Source: Chryseobacterium sp. JM1
Lineage (GTDB): Bacteria > Bacteroidota > Bacteroidia > Flavobacteriales > Weeksellaceae
Direction of reading: 5' to 3'
NCBI RefSeq assembly: GCF_000737715.1
Contig: NZ_JPRN01000005.1
Span: forward strand, 248,001-312,000
DNA: 64,000 bases
How positions within the stretch are numbered: position 1 is the stretch's first letter; each line of letters begins with the position of its first letter. The notes under the pieces were generated by a model. It did not search any database. It saw nothing but the letters and a program-made list of their open reading frames with translations, and had not been told where the DNA came from. Shown in pieces: positions 8,495 through 17,240 of this stretch. The translations under genes and the position numbers were made by a program.

Positions 8495-9937
8495 ATGAGT
8501 GCAGAAGCAGGCAACAGCCAATTTGTAGAAATAGAAAACGATACGTTCAGGAATTCGGTGGGAACCATGGACGAAACGGGCAAAAGAAAATGGGTCTTTC
8601 CACGAAAACCAAAAGGAAAATATACCAACTACAGGAATTATGCGAGCTACGCTATGCTTGCTATATTTTTCGGGCTGCCATTTGTAAAGATCAACGGCAA
8701 TCCTTTTCTGCTGGTCAATGTGATTGACAGAAGGTTTTTCATCCTGGGACAACCGTTTTACCTTCAGGATTTCTTTATCCTCGCACTGGGAGCCGTTACT
8801 TCTGTGATCTTCGTAATGCTTTTCACCGTGGTTTTTGGAAGAATATTCTGTGGATGGCTATGTCCTCAGACACTTTTTATGGAAATGGTTTTCCGGAAAA
8901 TTGAATACCTGATCGAAGGTGACAGAAACAAGCAGATGAAGCTGGACAGACAGGAATGGGACACTGAAAAAATCAGAAAAAGGCTGTTAAAATGGTCTGT
9001 TTTTGCCTTAATTTCACTGATCATCGCTCACGTTATGTTCATGTATATTGTAGGTTACGAAGAATTGTTCCGGATTATGAATGAAGGGCCGCAGGAGCAT
9101 CCCCTGAAATTCATTACCATGATATTTTTCACCATGACGTTCTACTTTGTTTTCGCATGGCTCCGCGAGCAGGTCTGTACATTGGTATGCCCGTACGGAA
9201 GACTTCAGGGCGTGCTGATCGACAAACAGACGATCAATGTCTATTATGATTTCAAAAGAGGAGAAGGCCGTTCAAAATGGAGAAATAATGAAGATCGTAA
9301 AGCCGCAGGAAAAGGGGACTGTATCGATTGCCATCAGTGTGTCGTAGTCTGCCCTACCGGTATTGACATCAGAAACGGGCAGCAGCTGGAATGTGTGAAC
9401 TGTACAGCGTGTATAGATGCCTGCGATGAAGTGATGGAGAAGGTAGGACTTCCAAAAGGACTGGTCCGCTATGCCACAGAAGCAGAAATTGAAAACCAGG
9501 ACAGTTTCAAATTCACCTCAAGAATGAAAGCGACGACGGTGTTTTTAGCCCTGCTCATCGGATTCTTAGGCTTCTTGATGTATGACCGTGGATCTATGGA
9601 AGCAAAATTCATTAAACCGGCAGGTTCTACGTTCTTTATCAAAGACGGTAAGATCACCAATACTTTTATTTATACCCTTTTAAATAAATCCAACGAGAAA
9701 AAGACCCTGACCATTAAAGTAATGACTCCGGCGCATGCAGAAATCACGTATTTCGGTTCTGAAAAGATCATCTTGAAAGGGGATGAAATTCTGAAAGGAA
9801 ACATCAATATCACCTTCCCGGAAGAAGACATTAAATTCTCAAAACAAAATATGGTTATCGGGGTATTTGATGAAAAAGGAGAAATGCTGGATTCATTTGA
9901 GACAACATTTGAGGGGCCGTTTAAGCTTATGTTGTAG
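8495..9937 (+). CDS. ccoG: cytochrome c oxidase accessory protein CcoG (FixG/RdxA), polyferredoxin
   Basis: Membrane iron-sulfur protein that supports assembly of cbb3-type cytochrome oxidase; characterised homologues reduce Cu(II). About five membrane segments in the first 225 residues, containing the paired motifs CGWLCP (C119, C123) and CTLVCP (C228, C232). Two ferredoxin-type clusters follow: C276/C279/C282/C286 and C300/C303/C306/C310. A further membrane segment (about 345-362) leads to the FixG Ig-like C-terminal domain. All cluster cysteines are present. 480 residues is normal. No ccoNOP or ccoI genes are next to it here, so it is separate from the oxidase operon in this window. The start at 8495 gives the usual short soluble N-terminus ahead of GKRKWVFP. 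Confidence 0.95.
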   Translation: MSAEAGNSQFVEIENDTFRNSVGTMDETGKRKWVFPRKPKGKYTNYRNYASYAMLAIFFGLPFVKINGNPFLLVNVIDRRFFILGQPFYLQDFFILALGAVTSVIFVMLFTVVFGRIFCGWLCPQTLFMEMVFRKIEYLIEGDRNKQMKLDRQEWDTEKIRKRLLKWSVFALISLIIAHVMFMYIVGYEELFRIMNEGPQEHPLKFITMIFFTMTFYFVFAWLREQVCTLVCPYGRLQGVLIDKQTINVYYDFKRGEGRSKWRNNEDRKAAGKGDCIDCHQCVVVCPTGIDIRNGQQLECVNCTACIDACDEVMEKVGLPKGLVRYATEAEIENQDSFKFTSRMKATTVFLALLIGFLGFLMYDRGSMEAKFIKPAGSTFFIKDGKITNTFIYTLLNKSNEKKTLTIKVMTPAHAEITYFGSEKIILKGDEILKGNINITFPEEDIKFSKQNMVIGVFDEKGEMLDSFETTFEGPFKLML

Positions 9938-10084
9938 AGTAAAAGAATCAAGAGACAAGAGCCAAGAATCTAGATTTTAGATTTTAGACTGAAGATGTGG
10001 GATAAAGAATAAGGGACGCCAAATTAATATTGCAGACCTCTATTAACTTCCCTCTTCGGGCTTCAGGCTTCCCTCCTTTAAACA
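9938..10084. repeat. short spacer with iterated words
   Basis: Between the convergent ccoG and araC-type genes lies a spacer made of near-repeats (AAGAATC / AAGAG / ATTTTAG words at about 9946-9990, then GGCTTC words at about 10059-10075). No strong hairpin terminator is obvious. Confidence 0.4.
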
Positions 10085-10966
10085 TTAAACCTTGTATTTT
10101 CTCATAAACTGAGTAGGAGTCATTCCGGAGCTTTTCCGGAATACTCTTACAAAGTAGGAATATTCTTCATATCCGAGTCTGAAAGCAATTTCCACGAGAC
10201 TTTCATCGAGATACATCAGCATTCTTTTGGCTTCCAGAACTACTCTTTCAGTAATGACATCGGTTGCTGTTTTCTGAACGACAGTCTGTGCGATCCGATT
10301 CAGGTGTTTGGGGGTAATTCCCAGTAATGATGCATAGTGAGATATAGATTTATGAGCTGTAAAATGCTGCTCTATCAGATTTTCAAAATCCTGATAATGT
10401 TTAAAATAAGAAAGGCTGGCGGATGAAGAACGCATCTCAATATCTTTCGAAAACAGTCTTGTTGCATTAATGAAAACCTGCGACATCAGGGAAAGAATAA
10501 ATCCTTCCTTCATCACGGACTGAGACTGATGTTCTTTTCCCAGTTCCTGAAATAAACTGTCCGTTTTCATCAATTCTCCAGCATCGAGCTGCAGTTTACG
10601 GGGAAAAGATACGGAACCGAAAAAGGGAAAATTCCTCAATTTCTGGCTTACGTAATGCATTTCATAAAACTCCTGCGAGCAGAAAAAAATATACCCGTCA
10701 ATATCTTCCGAAAGTTCCCAGCTGTGGATCTGTCCCGGAGACAGGAAGAAAAGACTTCCTTCAGACACCTCATATTTCTGGAAATCAATCTCATGAGTTC
10801 CTTTTCCCTTTGTAAAGAGAACAGCCGCGTAAAAGTCGTGGCGATGCGGTTTTTCAATATGACGGTGACCTACTACCAGATGTTCTTTCATGGTATTGAA
10901 ATAAAAATCTGAAGTATTCCTGCCGGACTGGAAAAGCTCGATATGAAGAACAGAGATAGAATTCAT
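10085..10966 (-). CDS. AraC-family transcriptional regulator
   Basis: DNA-binding regulator with an N-terminal cupin-like sensing domain (HRHIEKPHRHDFYAAVLF, HEIDFQKY, LSPGQIHSWE) and a C-terminal pair of helix-turn-helix motifs (LLGITPKHLNRIAQ and IAFRLGYEEYSYFVRVFRKSSGMTPTQFR-like end). I prefer the ATG at 10966 (MNSISVLHIELF); the frame stays open to 11035, but that extension is hydrophobic, unlike the family, and overlaps a plausible promoter (TTG and TACTTTTA on the minus strand, about 10996-11022). It is convergent to ccoG and lies 118 bases after metalloprotease B, separated by a terminator. Target genes unknown. Confidence 0.9.
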   Translation of the reverse strand: MNSISVLHIELFQSGRNTSDFYFNTMKEHLVVGHRHIEKPHRHDFYAAVLFTKGKGTHEIDFQKYEVSEGSLFFLSPGQIHSWELSEDIDGYIFFCSQEFYEMHYVSQKLRNFPFFGSVSFPRKLQLDAGELMKTDSLFQELGKEHQSQSVMKEGFILSLMSQVFINATRLFSKDIEMRSSSASLSYFKHYQDFENLIEQHFTAHKSISHYASLLGITPKHLNRIAQTVVQKTATDVITERVVLEAKRMLMYLDESLVEIAFRLGYEEYSYFVRVFRKSSGMTPTQFMRKYKV

Positions 10967-11033
10967 TCGGATAATAAACAGATGGTAGTTATTGTATAAA
11001 AGTACTGCAAAAAGAGAGACAACGCAAATGGAC

Positions 11034-11063
11034 ATAAAAAAGGACCGGTTTTCACCAGTCCTT
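11034..11063 (-). terminator. terminator of metalloprotease B
   Basis: Ten-pair stem 11040-11049 / 11054-11063 (one G-T wobble) with a tetraloop, followed on the minus strand by a run of T (A-run 11034-11041). Confidence 0.85.
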
Positions 11064-11084
11064 AATTCATAAGCTATGCATCTG

Positions 11085-13757
11085 TTATTTGATCACAAGC
11101 TTTGTACTGTAAGCTCCTTTTGAAGAATTAATGCTGATCACATACACGCCTTTCGGAACGTTCACATTAAACTCTTTTGTGCTGTTGCCTTCACTCTGAT
11201 AGGCAGATGAAAATACTATTCTTCCGCTGGCATCAAACATTCCCACTTTCACTTCTCCTTTTAAGTTTCTAGACTTAATGAAGAAATTACCGTCACTTGG
11301 ATTAGGATAAATTTTGATATCATCCGCCAATGGAGAAGAAACTTCATGGGTTCCCAGTGTCTGGGTTTCTCTTGTACATACTTCCAGAGACCATGCTGTA
11401 ACTGTTCCTGCACTTCCTGCATTATTGTCTGTAGCAAAGAGTTTCCATTCTCCCTGAGCTTTATGTCCTTTAAATATCGCTAAAGATTCATTTGATTTCG
11501 TTTCTCCCGCAAGAGGTGATGCACAAGCCACCGCACTCCCCGTCTCACTGAATGAAGCCGTAATTCCTGACTGCCCGGAGCATTGTCTGTTCCAGAAAAG
11601 AGCTGAAGATCCGACCGGACTTTCAATTCCTATAGCTAGCTGACTGATGTTCGGATGGGTAACAGACGGTGTCACTTTTATTTTAGTAATGGTTCCCGTA
11701 TTGTTGACGATTAAAGGAATGTTTATTCTGGGTGCAGAGATACCTGTACCGCCTGGACCATCTGTAATGGCTACAGCCGGGCCGCTGTACGTATAGGTAT
11801 TACATGTTTCGCCTGTTACGTTATAATCTATAACAAAACTTGGACTTACCGCATAATACACATTTCCTACTGACTCTACCAATATATAGGCATTGGCAGA
11901 CATAGATCCTGCCGGTATTGTTACCTGCTCATTTCCGTCATTGGCAGTGTTGGCAGCTATTGTCGTAAAGGTCTGTCCACCATCTTTAGATAGTTTAATA
12001 TTAACATTAGCTGTGCTTACAGGAGCCTGATTGGTATTGGCAACATCCCAGGTCACATTAATGTTTCCTCCTGAAGATAATGACTGTCCGAATATGGGGG
12101 CTGTCACCTGAAAAGGACCGGATGCTGCATCAACTGTTAAAACCGTAGCATCTTTCGAAACCTGTGGCTGCGCCGGACTGTTGTTTCTTACCGTAGCTGC
12201 AAAATTAAGGCTTCTGGCTACACTTGAAACCGATTCCCAACGGGTTGATAAAACGCCTGCCAGTACTTTATTGAAATCAGGGAAATATCTTACCGGAGAA
12301 CTTGTTGGGGTAAAAGATCTGAAAGTAGGTCCCGTTGGTTTTGTTGGATAAGCTATTGAAATATCCCCTGCCCCGATCTGAGCAGCAGCAGCCTGATCTG
12401 CCTGTTCCCAAGTATACGTATAAGAAGCGGTATTGGCATCTGCTGAGGTTGCTTTTAGGACAAATGGGGTAGATTTAGGAATGGTATAATCTGCGCCGGC
12501 ATTAACATCCGGAGCAGGATTTGCAAAAGGCGTATTGACCCCACAGACAATACTGTTGATTTTATTTTTAATCTGGGTAACACTGTTGGTATGGAAATAA
12601 TCATTGGAATTAAACTGAACATCAGAAGCCGTTGTAATTCCCGTGTACGCCATAATAGTGCTGCCACTTCCCGGCTCCACTCTCTGATCTGCCTGTGAAG
12701 ATCTGTAGGTATAAGAATGCCCTGCACCCAGCTGGTGTCCCATTTCGTGAGCTACGTAATCTATATCAAACTTATCTCCTTCCGGAAAATTATGGGCAGT
12801 CCATCCCGCTCCTTTTGAGTTGTTGTTGCAGATAACGCCTACACCGGCAGATCCGTTACCTCCTTTTTTATCTATTAAATGACCCATGTCATAATTCTCA
12901 GTCGCAATTCTTGAAGAAATCTGAGCGTGAGCTTCATTCGGGCCTCCATTGGTATAAGGGTCCGTAGCCGGATCTAAAAATATAATGGTGTCATTACTGG
13001 CTATAAGGTTAAAATGAAAGGACAGGTCTTTTTCGAAAACACTGTTCAGCCTTGTCAGTGATGCATTCATTGCAGCAAGGATCACTGCTTTTTTTTCGGC
13101 ATCTGTAGCCGTAGCAGGAGTGCCTGCAGCCGTTAAATGATACTGTGCATATTCTCCCGTACAGGATAATGCCAGTCTGAAAATATTAAAACCTGCTGTT
13201 TTCTTATTGACACTTTCGCTTTTTTTTTCAGCCCCGTTTTTCTCTGCTTCTTCTATCACAGAGCATTCAAATGGTTCTTTATCCTGCCCTCTTCTTGCAT
13301 TGGAATCAAAAACAGCGTATACGGTTCTGTCTTCGGTATAAGGTTCAATGAATTCGGAAAGACCGGATCTGGTGATCATAGAAGAAAATCCTACAGGTGA
13401 CATACTGAATCTCAGATATACAGAAGGATCATCTACCCCGGTTCCTACGTAGGATTTGATATCCGGATATTTTTTCTGAAGAGCCGGATCCATATTGGAA
13501 GATTCCCAAACCTGAAATTTTTCAATCTTTCCATCTGCTGTAGGAAGTGATATGATCACACCTTTAGATCCGGAAAAACGATCAGAGGCACCTCTCAGTG
13601 AAAGTTTAAGCTGATTGGCATCCAGTGAATATAAAGCCGAATATTCCAGTTTTTCCTGAGACGCCTTGACTTTCTGTGTCCTCACAGAAGTTTTAGTCCA
13701 TTGTGCTGCTCCTAAAAAAGGAAGAAGCACCATGGAAAGGAAGAAGTAGTTTTTCAT
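11085..13757 (-). CDS. secreted reprolysin-type zinc metalloprotease with P-domain and T9SS type A sorting domain (paralog B)
   Basis: Close paralog of the protein encoded at 2683-5355, with the same length of 890 residues. Signal peptide 1-18 (MVLLPFLGAAQ); zinc site HEMGHQLGAGH with H337 at exactly the same position; IMAYTG downstream; Ig/FN3-like linker domains; P-domain (about 665-805); sorting domain IYPNPSDGNFFIKSR to KLVIK. Differences cluster in the propeptide end (about 170-185) and around the active-site loops (SYTYRSSQADQ versus SLYLDGSGT), which suggests a changed specificity. Expected to be exported by T9SS and released or surface-attached. It has its own terminator and an AT-rich upstream region, so it is probably transcribed alone. 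Confidence 0.92.
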   Translation of the reverse strand: MKNYFFLSMVLLPFLGAAQWTKTSVRTQKVKASQEKLEYSALYSLDANQLKLSLRGASDRFSGSKGVIISLPTADGKIEKFQVWESSNMDPALQKKYPDIKSYVGTGVDDPSVYLRFSMSPVGFSSMITRSGLSEFIEPYTEDRTVYAVFDSNARRGQDKEPFECSVIEEAEKNGAEKKSESVNKKTAGFNIFRLALSCTGEYAQYHLTAAGTPATATDAEKKAVILAAMNASLTRLNSVFEKDLSFHFNLIASNDTIIFLDPATDPYTNGGPNEAHAQISSRIATENYDMGHLIDKKGGNGSAGVGVICNNNSKGAGWTAHNFPEGDKFDIDYVAHEMGHQLGAGHSYTYRSSQADQRVEPGSGSTIMAYTGITTASDVQFNSNDYFHTNSVTQIKNKINSIVCGVNTPFANPAPDVNAGADYTIPKSTPFVLKATSADANTASYTYTWEQADQAAAAQIGAGDISIAYPTKPTGPTFRSFTPTSSPVRYFPDFNKVLAGVLSTRWESVSSVARSLNFAATVRNNSPAQPQVSKDATVLTVDAASGPFQVTAPIFGQSLSSGGNINVTWDVANTNQAPVSTANVNIKLSKDGGQTFTTIAANTANDGNEQVTIPAGSMSANAYILVESVGNVYYAVSPSFVIDYNVTGETCNTYTYSGPAVAITDGPGGTGISAPRINIPLIVNNTGTITKIKVTPSVTHPNISQLAIGIESPVGSSALFWNRQCSGQSGITASFSETGSAVACASPLAGETKSNESLAIFKGHKAQGEWKLFATDNNAGSAGTVTAWSLEVCTRETQTLGTHEVSSPLADDIKIYPNPSDGNFFIKSRNLKGEVKVGMFDASGRIVFSSAYQSEGNSTKEFNVNVPKGVYVISINSSKGAYSTKLVIK

Positions 13758-13992
13758 AAAATAATATTTTTTTAGTGTAAGTCAAATTAACAAAAAAATA
13801 ATAACATAAAAGGCTCATTTCATGACAATTATAGATTAAATCATCAAAATAAATCCTATATTAATCATAATCTTAGATTTTATAAAAAAAATACATACAA
13901 TATTCGTAATTATAGAAATTATTACTTACATCATTATCTTCATCTATTTTGTGAAAAAAATATTGCAGTAACAACTATTTACCCGCGCATAT

Positions 13993-14024
13993 TTGCATCA
14001 GAGTTTAAAAAATATTTATCTTTG
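13993..14024 (+). promoter_or_regulatory. promoter of the MerR-family gene (TTG-N21-TATCTTTG)
   Basis: TTG at 13993-13995, 21 bases, then a perfect -7 box TATCTTTG at 14017-14024. This decides the start: an in-frame TTG at 14022 lies inside the box and cannot be in the transcript, so translation should begin at the ATG at 14043. Confidence 0.75.
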
Positions 14025-14042
14025 GCTTTTAGGATTCATACA

Positions 14043-14387
14043 ATGAAGATAAATTTACCTGACAAACTGTATTATTCAATAGGAGAAGTGGCAAAAGCTT
14101 TTGATGTAAACACTTCACTGATACGGTATTGGGAACAGGAATTCCCTATCATCAAGCCTAAAAAGAACAAGAAAGGTAACCGCTATTTCACCCCGGAAGA
14201 TATTAAGAACCTTCAGATGATCTACCATCTGGTCAAGGAAAAAGGCTATACGCTGGATGGCGCAAGAATCGCTCTAACCACCAACAGCAAGATTTCTGAA
14301 ACGGTGACCATCATTGACCGTCTTGAATTTATAAAGGCTGAGCTCCAGAAACTGAAAGCTTCCCTCGCAGACAGAGATTCCGAATAA
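14043..14387 (+). CDS. MerR-family transcriptional regulator
   Basis: Small DNA-binding protein of 114 residues. N-terminal winged helix: YYSIGEVAKAFDVNTSLIRYWEQEF (first helix-turn-helix) and NRYFTPEDIKNLQMIYHLV, then GYTLDGARIAL typical of MerR proteins, and a short C-terminal helix (RLEFIKAELQKLKASL) that would form the dimer coiled coil. No metal-binding cysteines, so not a classic metal sensor. Start chosen from the promoter and because MKINLPDKLYYS matches how this family begins. Single gene with a weak terminator behind it. The regulated genes are not evident. Confidence 0.9.
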   Translation: MKINLPDKLYYSIGEVAKAFDVNTSLIRYWEQEFPIIKPKKNKKGNRYFTPEDIKNLQMIYHLVKEKGYTLDGARIALTTNSKISETVTIIDRLEFIKAELQKLKASLADRDSE

Positions 14388-14402
14388 ATAGTATCACATC
14401 AT

Positions 14403-14434
14403 AAAAAGCATCTTTAAAGGATGTTTTTGTTTTT
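14403..14434 (+). terminator. likely terminator of the MerR gene
   Basis: CATC...GATG core flanked by A-run (14403-14407) and T-run (14423-14434), with a one-base bulge in the stem; modest hairpin but good T-tract. Confidence 0.55.
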
Positions 14435-14589
14435 CAACCGCCCCATTATTTTCTTCATTTATTTAAATCATTCTATCTGAAAAGCATTCAAATGTAAAAT
14501 AAAAACTATTTATAAGTATTTGTTGTACAAAACAATGCATTATCCTACAGTCCATTGCCCCGATTTGTTTTTATTGATAAGTTTACGGG

Positions 14590-15870
14590 ATGATGAGAAA
14601 AAATGATTACCGGAAACTGGCATTGATGGGAACGTTGATGATCGTCCTTCTTGCCTTTCAAAACTACACCGGCAGGGAAAAAGAGACATTTCCTGAGGTT
14701 AGATTTATTACAGAAACTTCAGTTCCTTTGAATCTGACAGACTTTGATCCTAATGAACTGGATGCAAAACAGTGGGAACATTTAGGATTTTCTGAAAAGC
14801 AGGTGGCTACCCTTCTCAATTATAAAAAGATCGTAGGAGGTCAGTTTAGTTCGAAAGCCCAATTTAAGAAATGCTACGCCGTTTCTCCTGAAAAATTTGC
14901 AGAGCTGGAATCTTATCTGTTACTTCCTGAGACACCCAAAGACAATTCTTCTGGGAAGTTTAAAAATTATGAAAAGAAAGAGATCATTGTCTCCCGAAAG
15001 TTCAATCCGGATGGATTTTCTGCTGCTGACTGGATAAAAATAGGTTTCAGTGAAAAACAGGCGGAAGCCATTCTAAAGTATAAAAATTATTTAGGGGGAA
15101 GCTTTGCCAGTAAGGAAAAATTCAAAGAATGTTTTATTATCTCTTCTGAAAATTACAGCAAGCTGGAACCTTATATACTTCTTCCTTCAAAAACACCCGA
15201 CTATTTTAAAAATTCAACTAAAAATTATGCTGTAAAATCTAACATTCAATACCGCAATTTTGATCCGAATACGACAGATTTAGAGGGCTGGAAGGCATTA
15301 GGATTTTCGGAAAGACAGGCTCAGACAATTGTCAACTACCGTGACAGAAATCTTGGGGGAAGTTTTAAGACACCGGAAGATCTTCAGAAATGTTTTGTCA
15401 TCTCTACAGAGAAATTTCAGGAATTAAAACCTTATATTAAACTCAATTCTGACCTGAACAAAAAAAAGGAAGCCAGACAGGAAACTGATTTTTCAAAGAT
15501 GGATCTTAATTCCATTACGTTTAAGCAGCTGATGGAATTTGGGCTGGATGAAAGAAGCGCCGGTTCTATATTGGGATTCCGGAAAAAACTGGGAGGCTTT
15601 GTCAATAAGCAACAGATCATGGACACCTACAATATTGATAAAGAAATTGTACAGAAACTGATCTCCACCTGTCAGCTCAACACGTCAAACGTTGCCAAAT
15701 ATTCTCTGACCGATGCTCCCGAAGAATGGCTGAATAGCCATCCGTATTTTAAATATTCAGCAGATAAAATCATCTTTTACCGGACCAGTAATTTTGATGA
15801 TGCGAAAATCTGGAAAATGCTTAAACTGAAACCTGAATATGAGACAAGGATGAAACTTTATGTGAAATAG
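14590..15870 (+). CDS. membrane-anchored protein with tandem helix-hairpin-helix repeats
   Basis: 426 residues. One N-terminal membrane segment or uncleaved signal (LALMGTLMIVLLAF, about 10-23), then four tandem units of roughly 63-85 residues: each has FDPN-type start, LGFSEKQ, a YKK..GG.F hairpin, a KCYAVS-type turn and a Y.LLP end. The fourth (MDLNSITFKQLMEFGLDERSAG) is shorter and a fifth half-unit closes the protein. Such units are helix-hairpin-helix folds of the ComEA kind, which bind DNA backbone non-specifically. In ComEA one HhH pair acts in DNA uptake; here the multiplication suggests a different or extended role outside the cytoplasm, which is inference. Two adjacent ATGs (14590, 14593) could both serve. 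Convergent to rluF. Confidence 0.85.
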   Translation: MMRKNDYRKLALMGTLMIVLLAFQNYTGREKETFPEVRFITETSVPLNLTDFDPNELDAKQWEHLGFSEKQVATLLNYKKIVGGQFSSKAQFKKCYAVSPEKFAELESYLLLPETPKDNSSGKFKNYEKKEIIVSRKFNPDGFSAADWIKIGFSEKQAEAILKYKNYLGGSFASKEKFKECFIISSENYSKLEPYILLPSKTPDYFKNSTKNYAVKSNIQYRNFDPNTTDLEGWKALGFSERQAQTIVNYRDRNLGGSFKTPEDLQKCFVISTEKFQELKPYIKLNSDLNKKKEARQETDFSKMDLNSITFKQLMEFGLDERSAGSILGFRKKLGGFVNKQQIMDTYNIDKEIVQKLISTCQLNTSNVAKYSLTDAPEEWLNSHPYFKYSADKIIFYRTSNFDDAKIWKMLKLKPEYETRMKLYVK

Positions 15871-15875
15871 TGATA

Positions 15876-15932
15876 AGTTATGAGTTATAAATTATGTGTG
15901 AAAATGCGACTCATAATTTATAACTCATAATT
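15876..15932. terminator. bidirectional terminator between HhH gene and rluF
   Basis: Perfect 19-pair stem (15878-15896 / 15912-15930), almost entirely AT, with a 15-base loop, placed between two convergent stop codons. No strong T-run beyond it; the length of the stem and its position are the support. Confidence 0.65.
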
Positions 15933-15939
15933 CGTAATT

Positions 15940-16662
15940 CTACTCCGCAGTTTTAGTAGATTCTGAAAGTAAGTTATTAAGCGAATTGAATTCCTCATCT
16001 GTAAGCTCACGCCATTTTCCAACGGGAAGATCCAGTTTGATGTTCATGATACGGATACGTTTAAGCTTTTTTACTTCATAACCAAGGTATTCGCACATTC
16101 TTCGGATCTGTCTGTTCAGTCCCTGAGTAAGAATAATACGGAATGTCATATCATCGATTCTTTCCACATCACATTTTTTAGTGACGGTATCCAGAATAGG
16201 AACACCATTCCTCATTTTATCAAGGAATTTAGGAGACATAGGCTTGTCAAGACGTACGATGTATTCTTTTTCGTGGTTGTTTCTTGCTCTGAGGATTTTG
16301 TTTACAATATCGCCGTCACTGGTCAGCAGGATTAAACCTTCACTCGGTTTGTCCAGCCTTCCGATCGGGAAAATCCTTTTCGGGTAGTTGATATAGTCTA
16401 CGATATTGTTTTTTTCACGTTTGGTGTCTGTGGTGCAGACAATCCCCACGGGTTTATTAAAAGCGATATAAACAGGCTTATCCTGCGGCTCACGGATAGG
16501 TTTCCCATCCACTTCCACCACATCTTCATCGGAAACTTTTGTACCCATCTCAGGAACCTTTCCATTAATCGTAATTCTTCCTTCTTCCAAAAGTTTATCT
16601 GCCGCTCTTCTTGAACAGTAGCCTACTTCTGATAAATATTTATTGATGCGCGTTTTTTCCAT
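15940..16662 (-). CDS. rluF: 23S rRNA pseudouridine synthase RluF-type
   Basis: Converts a uridine of 23S rRNA (U2604 in E. coli) to pseudouridine. N-terminal S4 RNA-binding domain (INKYLSEVGYCSRRAADKLL, 6-25) and catalytic domain with GRLDKPSEGL (catalytic D104) and the motif QGLNRQIRRMCEYLGYEV. The order and wording (HEKEYIV, GVPILDTVTKKC, RIRIMN) match RluF rather than RsuA. Last gene of a tight minus-strand operon; its ATG overlaps the stop of the preceding gene by one base (TAATG), indicating translational coupling. Confidence 0.93.
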   Translation of the reverse strand: MEKTRINKYLSEVGYCSRRAADKLLEEGRITINGKVPEMGTKVSDEDVVEVDGKPIREPQDKPVYIAFNKPVGIVCTTDTKREKNNIVDYINYPKRIFPIGRLDKPSEGLILLTSDGDIVNKILRARNNHEKEYIVRLDKPMSPKFLDKMRNGVPILDTVTKKCDVERIDDMTFRIILTQGLNRQIRRMCEYLGYEVKKLKRIRIMNIKLDLPVGKWRELTDEEFNSLNNLLSESTKTAE

Positions 16663-17240
16663 TAGTCTTCTCCGTAACCTGTATAATTTTTATTGCTGAA
16701 AATGGTAATTCCATAGCTTAAGCCAATGAAAAAGCCATTTGATTTCCCGTTGAGCTGATATCCTTCAAACGTAATTCCCCCTTCCTGGCTCAGCCTTTTT
16801 GAATAAGAAACCATGATTCCAAGCCTTGCACCCCAAAATTCAGAATCTGAAATTGCTGAATGATTAAGCTGCTTTCCGTAATTTAAATCAATATAAAAAG
16901 GACGGTCGCCCGGGCTGAATATGATCTTTGGCTGAATCATCCAGTATACCAGATGATAATTATCTTCTATAAAACTGTATTTCAATCCGGTTCCTAGTGC
17001 AAAGTTAGGAAGAAAATTGTAACCTCCAATGGCTGTAATGCCATATGTTATTTTACCCACTCGTTTCGGTTCGATATACTGCGAATTGCTGATCTGATTA
17101 TCTTTAGTCTGAAGATTCAGGCCTACATTCAGTGATGGATTCACATAAAACCCCATTTTTTCTTTCTTTGTCTCTTTTTCCTGCGAAAAAAAAACTACAG
17201 AAGATAAGAGCCCCAAAACAAGGAGTAAATTTTTTATCAT
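16662..17240 (-). CDS. predicted small outer membrane beta-barrel protein
   Basis: 192 residues with a signal peptide (LLLVLGLLSSVVFFSQ, cleavage near 20) and then alternating-pattern strands (GFYVNPSLNVGLNLQ, YGITAIGGYNFLPNFALGTGLKYSF, FWGARLGIMVSYSKRL, GFFIGLSYGITIF) ending in an aromatic-rich strand, as in eight-stranded outer membrane porin-like proteins. No family recognised beyond that. It overlaps truB by four bases (ATGA) and rluF by one (TAATG), so it is co-translated between two RNA-modification genes; a functional link is not implied by anything in its sequence. Confidence 0.75.
   Translation of the reverse strand: MIKNLLLVLGLLSSVVFFSQEKETKKEKMGFYVNPSLNVGLNLQTKDNQISNSQYIEPKRVGKITYGITAIGGYNFLPNFALGTGLKYSFIEDNYHLVYWMIQPKIIFSPGDRPFYIDLNYGKQLNHSAISDSEFWGARLGIMVSYSKRLSQEGGITFEGYQLNGKSNGFFIGLSYGITIFSNKNYTGYGED

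Noticed and set aside
10967..11035. N-terminal extension of the AraC-type regulator
   Set aside because: Hydrophobic stretch not found in the family and overlapping a plausible promoter.
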